Positions 1-5,443 of a stretch of DNA of 5,443 nt are shown in pieces. Position 1 is the first letter of the stretch, and each line of letters starts with the position of its first letter. The notes below the pieces were generated by a model. It was given only the letters and a program-made list of their open reading frames with translations. It did not search any database and had not been told where the DNA came from. Origin of the DNA: Arcanobacterium_A sp034173665 (lineage in GTDB: Bacteria; Actinomycetota; Actinomycetes; Actinomycetales; Actinomycetaceae). The stretch lies in assembly GCA_034173665.1 (NCBI GenBank), contig JAXFDG010000082.1, forward strand, positions 1-5,443, written 5' to 3'. The position numbers and the translations under genes are program-made.

Positions 1-5
1 ATTGA

Positions 6-1373
6 ATGGATTTGTTTACCGCCAAAAATGCTGATGAAAACGGGATGATTTACGACCCGTATGCGCCGTTAGCAGTGCGTATGCGTCCACGGACGTTAGA
101 TGAGGTCCTCGGGGAAAATCATCTACTTCAGTCAGGGCAACCGCTTCGGAGACTGATTGAAGCTGATGCTGGTAATACCTATTCGTCGGTTTTCCTTTGG
201 GGGCCGCCAGGAATCGGGAAAACAACCTTAGCTTATTTAGCTGCGCAGGCATCTCAGCGTAGGTTTGTAGAAATTTCTGCGGTTTCAGCAGGAGTGAAAG
301 AACTACGTGCAGAAATAGACTTGGCAAAGAAAGCTTTGACAGTTGAAGGGCAAGGCACAATTCTTTTTGTTGATGAAGTTCATCGTTTCTCAAAAACACA
401 GCAAGACGCGCTATTGCCTGCTGTGGAAAATGGCTGGGTTACTTTAATTGCTGCAACAACAGAGAATCCATCTTTTTCAGTGATTTCACCATTACTTTCG
501 CGTTCTTTGTTATTAACTTTGCATCCACTTACTGCTGAAGATTTAAGCGAGTTAATTGATCGCGCTCTGCAAGATGAACGTGGATTTAATGGGAAAGTTT
601 CCCTTACCGATGAGGCGAAAGAGCTCTTAATTCGGCTAGCCGGAAATGATGCCCGTCGAGCACTTACGCTATTGGAAGCGAGTGTAACTAAGAATGAAAT
701 GGAAGTGACTACCGACGACGTCGAACGTGCTGTTGATAGTTACGCATTGCGTTATGATCGCGATGGGGATCAGCACTACAACGTGATTTCAGCTTTTATC
801 AAATCTATTCGTGGTTCAGATGTGGATGCAGCCATGCACTATCTGGCTCGAATGCTGGAGGCGGGGGAGGATCCACGTTTTATTGCTCGACGACTAATCA
901 TTTCTGCGTCTGAAGATATCGGTATGGCAGATCCGAGTGCGTTACAAACCGCTGTGGCAGCTGCTCAAGCAGTGGCGTTGATTGGAATGCCCGAAGGAAG
1001 AATTGTGCTTGGGCAAGCAGTTGCCCATCTCGCAACTGCGCCCAAATCAAACCGAGCTTATATGGCGATAAATCAAGCTATTGCTGATGTTCGTAATGGT
1101 TATGGTGTAGGTATTCCAACGCATTTATGGGATCAGAGTGTATCTGCTTCCAAATTGGCGGCGGCTAATCAAGCTGCGATAAACACAGAAGAAACTGGTG
1201 CGGCAGAGCATGATTATCTTTATCCGCATGATTATCCAGGCAATATTGTTCGGCAGGATTATTTGCCATCTGATATTGCTCACCGCCGTTATTATGAGCC
1301 AACAACGCATGGAGTGGAGGCCAACATCACGCAAAGATTAGAGCGAATCAATAGGGTGCTCGGGAAATCTTAA
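6..1373 (+). CDS. rarA: Replication-associated recombination protein A (RarA/MgsA family AAA+ ATPase)
   Basis: This 455-residue protein is a clamp-loader-like AAA+ ATPase of the RarA/MgsA/WRNIP1 family. Family members act as oligomers on DNA at stalled or gapped replication forks and interact with SSB. The sequence shows a Walker A motif GPPGIGKT at residues 66-73, a Walker B motif ILFVDEVH at 119-126, a sensor 1 region AATTEN at 149-154, a likely arginine finger in LLSRS (R166), and a sensor 2 motif GNDARRAL at 213-220. The C-terminal oligomerisation domain follows, with GEDPRFIARRL near 287-297, SEDIGMADP near 302-310 and YPHDYPG at 406-412. The length is normal for the family. The start is well fixed: an in-frame TGA lies directly before the ATG, and MDLF is the usual opening of actinobacterial RarA. 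The ribosome binding site lies outside the window. No terminator separates the gene from rpsD. Confidence 0.96.
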   Translation: MDLFTAKNADENGMIYDPYAPLAVRMRPRTLDEVLGENHLLQSGQPLRRLIEADAGNTYSSVFLWGPPGIGKTTLAYLAAQASQRRFVEISAVSAGVKELRAEIDLAKKALTVEGQGTILFVDEVHRFSKTQQDALLPAVENGWVTLIAATTENPSFSVISPLLSRSLLLTLHPLTAEDLSELIDRALQDERGFNGKVSLTDEAKELLIRLAGNDARRALTLLEASVTKNEMEVTTDDVERAVDSYALRYDRDGDQHYNVISAFIKSIRGSDVDAAMHYLARMLEAGEDPRFIARRLIISASEDIGMADPSALQTAVAAAQAVALIGMPEGRIVLGQAVAHLATAPKSNRAYMAINQAIADVRNGYGVGIPTHLWDQSVSASKLAAANQAAINTEETGAAEHDYLYPHDYPGNIVRQDYLPSDIAHRRYYEPTTHGVEANITQRLERINRVLGKS

Positions 1374-1382
1374 TGCTATACT
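1374..1382 (+). promoter_or_regulatory. Candidate extended -10 promoter for rpsD
   Basis: TGCTATACT begins directly after the rarA stop codon. It combines a TGN extension with TATACT (1377-1382), a five-of-six match to the sigma-70/SigA -10 consensus. No convincing -35 box lies 16-18 bases upstream, where GGTGCT, GGGTGC and AGGGTG are the options, so it would depend on the extended -10. Transcription would be expected to start near 1388-1390, giving a leader of about 98 nucleotides. The assignment rests on motif matching only. Confidence 0.5.
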
Positions 1383-1384
1383 GT

Positions 1385-1463
1385 TCTGGTTGCTCAAAAT
1401 GAGCTTCCAGAGAAATCCCTGGAACCTTAGCCAAATTTGGTAGGTTCCGCAGTGAGAACTGCG
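1385..1463 (+). promoter_or_regulatory. Structured 5' leader of rpsD, candidate S4-responsive autoregulatory RNA
   Basis: Almost this whole stretch can pair. Stem A joins TCTGG (1385-1389) to CCAGA (1407-1411) and GCTCA (1392-1396) to TGAGC (1400-1404), with symmetric TT/TT internal loops and an AAA loop. Stem C joins GGAACC (1421-1426) to GGTTCC (1443-1448) and encloses the palindrome CCAAATTTGG (1431-1440). Stem D joins CGCAGT (1448-1453) to ACTGCG (1458-1463) around a GAGA loop of the GNRA class and ends 12 bases before the Shine-Dalgarno. A competing stem B, TTCCAG (1405-1410) with CTGGAA (1419-1424), excludes outer stem A and most of stem C. In several bacterial groups S4 represses its own mRNA through a structured leader, so that role is plausible here, but I cannot match this leader to a named RNA family. 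No U-tract follows any of the stems, which argues for translational control over attenuation. Confidence 0.5.
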
Positions 1464-1486
1464 CCATTAGTCGACAGGAGAAAATA

Positions 1487-2107
1487 ATGGCTGGAAATCG
1501 CGCTCGTAAGGCTGTTCGTCAGTCTCGCGCACTTGGTATTGCTTTAACCCCTAAGGCAGAAAAGTATTTGCAGCGTCGTCCTTACCGTCCAGGTGAGCAT
1601 GGTCGTGGCCGCCTCAAGGAATCTGATTACTCGATTCGTTTGAAGGAAAAGCAGCGTCTTCGCGCACAGTACGGTATCCGTGAAGCTCAGCTTCGTAAGG
1701 TTTGGGATGAAGCTCGTCGTGCTGAGGGTATGTCCGGTGAGAACCTCATCGAGCTTCTTGAAATGCGTCTTGATGCGCTAGTGCTTCGTGCAGGTTTTGC
1801 TCGTACCATTGCACAAGCTCGTCAGGTAGTTGTACATCGTCACATTCTTGTTGATGGCAAGCTCGTTGACCGTCCTTCATTCCGTGTAAAGCCTGGTCAG
1901 ATTATTCAGATTAAGCCACGTTCACAGGCTTCAACCCAGTTTATGGTTGCAGCACAGGGTCAGCATGCTGATGTTCTTCCAGCAGTGCCTGAATACTTGA
2001 AGGTAGATCTACCAAAGCTTCGCTTCGAACTAGTACGTCGTCCAAAGCGTGCTGAAGTTCCAGTTATCTGTGATGTACAGATGGTTGTTGAACACTACTC
2101 GAAGTAA
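1487..2107 (+). CDS. rpsD: 30S ribosomal protein S4 (uS4), zinc-free type
   Basis: This 206-residue basic protein is uS4, a primary 16S rRNA-binding protein that nucleates 30S assembly and contributes to decoding fidelity. The N-terminal part carries SRALGIALTPKAEKYL (13-28) and RPYRPGEHG (31-39), typical of S4. The S4 RNA-binding domain spans roughly residues 92-155, with EMRLDALVLRAGFART, ARQVVVHRHILVDGK and VDRPSFRVKPGQ. The C-terminal end FELVRRPKRAEVP is also familiar. The only cysteine is C195, so the N-terminal zinc cluster of C+ S4 proteins is absent. The start is supported by AGGAG (1476-1480) six bases before the ATG and by the conserved MAGNRARK opening. Codon choice looks biased toward a small set (many CGT, AAG and GTT-type codons), as expected for high expression. 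The gene stands alone, outside the rpsM-rpsK-rpoA cluster, and is followed by a strong terminator. Confidence 0.98.
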   Translation: MAGNRARKAVRQSRALGIALTPKAEKYLQRRPYRPGEHGRGRLKESDYSIRLKEKQRLRAQYGIREAQLRKVWDEARRAEGMSGENLIELLEMRLDALVLRAGFARTIAQARQVVVHRHILVDGKLVDRPSFRVKPGQIIQIKPRSQASTQFMVAAQGQHADVLPAVPEYLKVDLPKLRFELVRRPKRAEVPVICDVQMVVEHYSK

Positions 2108-2118
2108 GAGAAATATTG

Positions 2119-2156
2119 GAAAATGTGCGTCGCGATGCGACGCACATTTTCTATTT
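2119..2156 (+). terminator. Strong intrinsic terminator of rpsD
   Basis: AAAATGTGCGTCGC (2120-2133) and GCGACGCACATTTT (2137-2150) form a perfect 14-base-pair stem around a GAT loop. G2119 with C2151 adds a fifteenth pair. The 3' arm ends in TTTT and runs into CTATTT, giving the T-rich tract of a Rho-independent terminator. It starts 12 bases after the rpsD stop and separates rpsD from the following genes. The A-run on its 5' side would serve as a T-tract on the other strand, but no - strand gene converges here. Confidence 0.95.
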
Positions 2157-2182
2157 ATGCCACAGTTATACTGGTTTTAAAC

Positions 2183-2212
2183 TTGATATTAGAAAATCTA
2201 ATTATCGATATT
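2183..2212 (+). promoter_or_regulatory. Candidate promoter of the DUF948-alaS unit
   Basis: TTGATA (2183-2188) matches five of six bases of the -35 consensus. After an 18-base spacer comes GATATT (2207-2212), which matches four of six bases of the -10 consensus. The position suits a promoter lying just after the rpsD terminator and about 50 bases before the next start codon. A second option is TATACT at 2167-2172, a better -10 by sequence but without a good -35. Either would drive the membrane protein gene and, since no terminator follows it, probably alaS. Confidence 0.4.
2188..2202 (+). repeat. Inverted repeat within the candidate promoter spacer
   Basis: ATTAGA (2188-2193) and TCTAAT (2197-2202) form a perfect inverted repeat separated by AAA. 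It lies between the candidate -35 and -10 boxes, the place where a repressor dimer or an MerR-type regulator could bind. The surroundings are AT-rich, so a chance palindrome of this size is quite possible. No regulator gene is present in the window to pair it with. Confidence 0.35.
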
Positions 2213-2248
2213 GTGAATCGCGAGATTGCGCAGAAGAGGATAAATTTT

Positions 2249-2260
2249 AGAAAGAAGGAG
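2249..2260 (+). promoter_or_regulatory. Ribosome binding site with unusually close spacing
   Basis: AAGGAG (2255-2260) ends only two bases before the ATG at 2263, closer than the usual five to nine. The overlapping stretch AGAAAG (2249-2254) can pair with the CUUUCU end of actinobacterial 16S rRNA and would give a more normal register. An in-frame TAG at 2248-2250 rules out any start further upstream, so the ATG is retained. Confidence 0.7.
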
Positions 2261-2262
2261 CG

Positions 2263-2682
2263 ATGGGACCAATCACTTTAGGGCAAATTGCGGGGTTGAT
2301 TGCGGCAATTGGATTTCTTGTGCTTGTTTACTATTCGATTCGTCCGCTGCGGAAGCTCTGCGGAGTGCTCGATCGCTTAGCCGAATCTTTGAAAGAACTG
2401 ACTGATCACACTCTTCCGGCAATCGATGAGGCAGCGCAAACCGTTGCGCAAGCAAACCTGCAGGTGCAAAAACTGGACACAATCACGGAAGCTGCTGCTC
2501 GGGCGAGTGAAGATATTTCTGCGATGACCACCCTCGTCACTTCAACTGTCGGAGCACCATTCTTGGCTGCAAGACGTGGAGCTGAAAAAGTAAAAGGTAA
2601 GTTCTCTCGCTCGAATAGTTTTTCAAATCAAAATGAAGGTTTTGGCGAAACGGATTTAGATGGATCGCCGTCGGCCCGTTAA
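2263..2682 (+). CDS. DUF948-type single-pass membrane protein, function unknown
   Basis: This 139-residue protein resembles the DUF948 family often encoded just upstream of alaS in Actinobacteria. Residues 7-25 form a hydrophobic segment (LGQIAGLIAAIGFLVLVYY) that should be a membrane anchor. R27, R30 and K31 follow at once, so the positive-inside rule places the rest in the cytoplasm. Residues 30-95 look like a long amphipathic, coiled-coil-like helix with LDRLAESLKEL, the family-typical segment TLPAIDEAAQTVAQAN and VQKLDTITEAA. A hydrophobic patch around 89-103 (TTLVTSTVGAPFLA) matches the conserved block at the end of the domain, and a Ser/Asn-rich, probably disordered tail follows. There are no catalytic motifs. 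The gene starts a unit after the rpsD terminator and probably shares transcripts with alaS. Linkage to translation genes is conserved, but its role is not established. Family assignment is by recall of sequence pattern. Confidence 0.82.
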   Translation: MGPITLGQIAGLIAAIGFLVLVYYSIRPLRKLCGVLDRLAESLKELTDHTLPAIDEAAQTVAQANLQVQKLDTITEAAARASEDISAMTTLVTSTVGAPFLAARRGAEKVKGKFSRSNSFSNQNEGFGETDLDGSPSAR

Positions 2683-2749
2683 AAACTCGCCGTTGGATGT
2701 GTAAAGAAAATCAGTGGCTGTATTAGTAAAGTTTGCCTGGAAATAAAGT

Positions 2750-2790
2750 TTCGCTAGTTTTTGACTTTTCGGTAGAATTAGACAGATTAG
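2750..2790 (+). promoter_or_regulatory. Weak candidate promoter upstream of alaS
   Basis: Two overlapping options are visible. TAGAAT (2773-2778) is a five-of-six -10 match with TTCGCT (2750-2755) 17 bases upstream, a poor -35. TTGACT (2761-2766) is a five-of-six -35 match, with only a weak -10, GATTAG (2785-2790), 18 bases downstream. Either would give alaS extra transcription beyond read-through from the preceding gene. The rest of the 158-base spacer 2683-2840 holds no recognisable gene, RNA or terminator. Confidence 0.25.
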
Positions 2791-2840
2791 ATGCCGGTCA
2801 TTAAATCTTTTTTGATGGCCATAACTTAAAAGGAATATCA

Positions 2841-5443
2841 ATGCGCAGTGCAGAAATTCGCAACCGTTGGTTGGAATACTTTGGGAAGCATGATCATGAA
2901 ATTGTGCCTAGCGTTCCGCTAGTTTCCCCTGATCCTTCGATTCTTTTCACGATTGCTGGAATGGTCCCATTCATTCCATACATTGTGGGAACGGAACCTG
3001 CGCCATTCCCACGAGCCGCATCTGTGCAAAAGTGTATTCGTACAAATGACATTGAAAATGTTGGGCGTACTACACGTCACGGCACCTTCTTCCAGATGGC
3101 TGGAAACTTTTCTTTTGGTGATTACTTTAAGGAAGGTGCGATTGATCTTGCTTTTGGTCTGCTTACCTCAAAGATTGAAGAAGGTGGACTCGGGCTTGAG
3201 GGCGATCGTCTTTGGGTAACGATTTGGGAAGAAGATCAGGTTTCTTTTGATCATCTAACTAAAGTTATCGGACTTGATCCAAAGCATATCGTGAAACTTA
3301 AGCGCGAAGAAATTTTCTGGTCTACTGGTCAGCCAGGTCCGGCTGGTCCATGTGCTGAAATCCATTATGATCGGGGTCCGGAATACGGCCCAGAAGCAGT
3401 GGGAGGCACTGTTGATCCGGGTGGCGATCGTTATCTGGAAATCTGGAACTTAGTATTCGATGAATTCCTCCGAGGCGAAGGCGAGGGGAAGCATTATCCA
3501 CTTCTCGGCGAACTTGATCAGCAGGCAATTGATACTGGTGCAGGTTTAGAGCGTATTGCTTACTTATTACAAGATAAGCAAAATATGTATGAAACTGATC
3601 AGGTTTTCCCTGTTATTTCTGCTGCTCAAGAGATTACCGGGAAGACTTATGGGGCAAATGAAAACGACGATATTCTTTTCCGTGTTATTGCAGATCACGT
3701 GCGTTCTTCATTAATGCTTATTGGCGACGGGGTTCGACCAGGCAATGATGGACGCGGTTATGTATTACGACGTTTAATTCGCCGTGCGATTCGTTCTGTG
3801 CGTCTTCTTGGCGTAGATGAGATGGCTCTGCCACATTTATTGCCAGTATCTAAGGATGCAATGAAGGAAACTTATCCAGAGCTTGAAGAAGCTTTTGGCC
3901 GTATTTCTGATATTGCATATGCCGAAGAAGAAGCTTTCCGGCGAACCCTGACAACTGGAACGCAAATTTTTGATTTATCTGTTGCAAAAGCAAAGGAAAC
4001 AAAGGGTATTTTGCCTGGAGCTGATGCTTTTACCTTGCATGATACCTATGGTTTCCCGATTGATTTGACCCTGGAAATGGCTGCAGAGCAGGGTGTGCAA
4101 GTAGACGAAGCTGGTTTCCGTGAATTGATGCAAGAGCAGAAAGATCGTGCTCGTGCAGATGCTCAGGCGAAGAAGACTGGTCACGTTGATGTCACCATTT
4201 ATAACGAACTTCTTGAACGTTCTGGTGGCAAGACTGACTTCTTGGGCTACACTGATTTAACGGCAGAAGCAAAGGTTGTTGGAATTTTAGTTGATGGAGT
4301 AGCTGTTCCAGCGGCAGAAGCTCCAGCAACTGTTGATGTGGTGCTTGATCGTTCTCCTTTCTGGGCAGAGCAGGGAGGCCAGTTAGCAGATCACGGCTCG
4401 CTTTCTATTGCGGGCGGCGGTTTTGTTTCAGTTGACGATGTTCAAATGCCAGTTAAGGGCTTGTTTGTGCATCGAGGAACTTTGAGTGAAGGTGCGATTG
4501 CGCTTGACGACGTCGTTCATGCTCAGGTTGATGTAGCTCGGCGTGGCCAAATCGCTCGTGCCCATACTGCAACTCATATGTTGCACAAGGCCTTGCATGA
4601 GCATTTAGGGAATGAAGCAACCCAGGCAGGCTCTGAGAATTCTCCTTCTCGTTTACGTTTCGACTTCCGCCATACTTCACAAGTAGACGCGAATACGCTT
4701 GAATCAATTGAACGCCGAATTAATGAGCGTCTCCAAGAAAACCTTGCTGTTTCTGATGAGGTAATGCCACTTGAAGCTGCACAAAAACTTGGAGCAATGG
4801 CTTTGTTCGGTGAGAAATATGGTAAAGACGTACGCGTAGTTTCGATTGATGGAGAATGGTCACGCGAGCTTTGTGCTGGTACTCATGTGGGAAGCACGGG
4901 AGAACTTGGACTTGTTTCCTTGCTTGGTGAATCTTCAATTGGTTCGGGGGTCCGTCGTATTGAAGCTCTTGTAGGTCTTGGTGCTTATGGAGCGAAGGTA
5001 AAGGAGCGCGCATTACTTTCGCAGATTTCCAATTTGACTCATGTCCGAAACGAAGAATTGCCAGAGCATATTTCGCAGCTTTTGCAGAAGCTGAAGAGCG
5101 TTGAAAAGGAAGTTGCGCAGCTCCGAAAAGAGAAGATTGCAACTGCTTACGAGCAGATTCTTGCTGACGGTGTGGAGCTTGGTGGCACGAAGTTGTTTAC
5201 TTATAATTTCGGCACCGCTGCTGACTCGGATGCGCTTCGGGTTGCGGCAAATGAGTTAACTCAGCGGGTTGCTGCGCAAAATGCGGTTGTTGTGCTCTTT
5301 GCGGTTGCTAATGATCGCCCGGTTGTTTTAGTTACTGCTTCGGCTGATGCGCAGGCTGCGGGAATTAAGGCTGGGGAACTGGTTTCGATTGCGGCAAAGA
5401 TTCTCGGCGGTGGAGGCGGCGGTAAGCCAGCTATGGCTCAAGG
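2841..5443 (+). CDS. alaS: Alanyl-tRNA synthetase, 3' end cut by the window
   Basis: AlaRS is the class II enzyme that charges tRNA-Ala with alanine and hydrolyses mischarged Ser/Gly-tRNA. The frame is open for 867 codons plus two bases with no frameshift. The opening MRSAEIRNRWLEYF is typical. The catalytic core has motif 2 around R58 (RAASVQKCIRTNDIENVG) and motif 3 DTGAGLER at 231-238. The tRNA-recognition part carries IADHVRSS near 283-290 and GDGVRPGNDGRGYVLRRL from 295. The editing domain shows FWAEQGGQ at 507-514 and a complete zinc/hydrolysis set: H575 and H579 in HTATH, C678 and H682 in CAGTH. A coiled coil lies near 738-771, followed by the C-Ala (DHHA1) domain with six glycines then KP at 856-863. 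About 20-30 residues are missing. AGGA at 2831-2834, six bases before the ATG, supports the start. In Actinobacteria ruvX and mltG usually follow. Confidence 0.97.
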   Translation, partial: MRSAEIRNRWLEYFGKHDHEIVPSVPLVSPDPSILFTIAGMVPFIPYIVGTEPAPFPRAASVQKCIRTNDIENVGRTTRHGTFFQMAGNFSFGDYFKEGAIDLAFGLLTSKIEEGGLGLEGDRLWVTIWEEDQVSFDHLTKVIGLDPKHIVKLKREEIFWSTGQPGPAGPCAEIHYDRGPEYGPEAVGGTVDPGGDRYLEIWNLVFDEFLRGEGEGKHYPLLGELDQQAIDTGAGLERIAYLLQDKQNMYETDQVFPVISAAQEITGKTYGANENDDILFRVIADHVRSSLMLIGDGVRPGNDGRGYVLRRLIRRAIRSVRLLGVDEMALPHLLPVSKDAMKETYPELEEAFGRISDIAYAEEEAFRRTLTTGTQIFDLSVAKAKETKGILPGADAFTLHDTYGFPIDLTLEMAAEQGVQVDEAGFRELMQEQKDRARADAQAKKTGHVDVTIYNELLERSGGKTDFLGYTDLTAEAKVVGILVDGVAVPAAEAPATVDVVLDRSPFWAEQGGQLADHGSLSIAGGGFVSVDDVQMPVKGLFVHRGTLSEGAIALDDVVHAQVDVARRGQIARAHTATHMLHKALHEHLGNEATQAGSENSPSRLRFDFRHTSQVDANTLESIERRINERLQENLAVSDEVMPLEAAQKLGAMALFGEKYGKDVRVVSIDGEWSRELCAGTHVGSTGELGLVSLLGESSIGSGVRRIEALVGLGAYGAKVKERALLSQISNLTHVRNEELPEHISQLLQKLKSVEKEVAQLRKEKIATAYEQILADGVELGGTKLFTYNFGTAADSDALRVAANELTQRVAAQNAVVVLFAVANDRPVVLVTASADAQAAGIKAGELVSIAAKILGGGGGGKPAMAQ

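Noticed and set aside
1399..1443. A 14-codon reading frame in the rpsD leader (MSFQRNPWNLSQIW) that could be a leader peptide with two Trp codons.
   Set aside because: There is no Shine-Dalgarno before its ATG, the bases are fully explained by the stems of the leader, and Trp control of rpsD makes no sense.
2666..2696. Direct repeat TCGCCGT-C/T-GG at the end of the DUF948-type gene and just after it.
   Set aside because: It is only about ten bases, has two copies and one mismatch, and has no flanking signs of a mobile element or duplication.
2697..2726. A nine-codon reading frame upstream of alaS (MCKENQWLY) that might be an attenuator peptide.
   Set aside because: It contains no alanine codon, has no ribosome binding site, and no terminator or antiterminator pair follows it.
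2683..2840. A T-box riboswitch controlling alaS.
   Set aside because: The spacer is too short and lacks the conserved T-box core (TGGNACCGCG-like) and a following terminator.
2953..3219. An 88-codon + strand frame inside the start of alaS.
   Set aside because: It overlaps the AlaRS catalytic core in another frame; the alaS frame carries all the conserved motifs there.
4359..4382. AlaRS editing-domain segment FWAEQGGQ where FYAESGGQ or FYAEGGGQ is more usual.
   Set aside because: The substitutions are at variable positions. The HTATH and CAGTH zinc ligands are intact, so nothing suggests loss of editing.
4453..5142. Long open frames on the - strand opposite alaS, and similar - strand frames opposite rarA.
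   Set aside because: They are antisense shadows of well-supported coding sequences. Their translations show no family features, and no ribosome binding site or promoter supports them.

Overview
The window looks like core chromosomal DNA from a low- to mid-G+C actinobacterium, most likely of the family Actinomycetaceae. I infer this from the recalled resemblance of the S4 protein (opening MAGNRARK, no zinc-binding cysteines) to Actinomyces-type S4, from the order rarA - rpsD - DUF948 gene - alaS, which is familiar in Actinobacteria where rpsD lies outside the rpoA/alpha ribosomal operon, and from the MDLF start of RarA. Base composition is only moderately G+C rich, which would fit a host-associated member. 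All genes are on the + strand. No tRNA, rRNA, mobile element, CRISPR array or integration scar was seen.

Layout. 6-1373 is a complete rarA (replication-associated recombination ATPase). 1374-1486 is a structured 5' leader for rpsD: an extended -10 element, nested inverted repeats, a palindrome-containing stem and a GNRA-capped hairpin just before the Shine-Dalgarno. 1487-2107 is rpsD, closed by a perfect, very strong intrinsic terminator at 2119-2156. 2157-2262 is an AT-rich promoter region with several small inverted repeats, one lying between candidate -35 and -10 boxes. 2263-2682 encodes a small single-pass membrane protein of the DUF948 type. 2683-2840 is a spacer without a recognisable gene or terminator, followed by alaS from 2841, which runs off the window about 20-30 codons before its expected end.

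How the parts relate. The rpsD terminator divides the region into at least two transcription units: rpsD (possibly with read-through from rarA) and DUF948-alaS, with possible extra initiation just before alaS. The genes share housekeeping roles: S4 nucleates 30S assembly, AlaRS supplies Ala-tRNA, and RarA acts at stalled replication forks. The DUF948 protein has no established function. The signal most worth a second look is the rpsD leader, which has mutually exclusive base-pairing options and could be an S4-responsive autoregulatory RNA; this is inference from pairing alone. Otherwise the region is ordinary, and I did not find a clear new multi-gene system.
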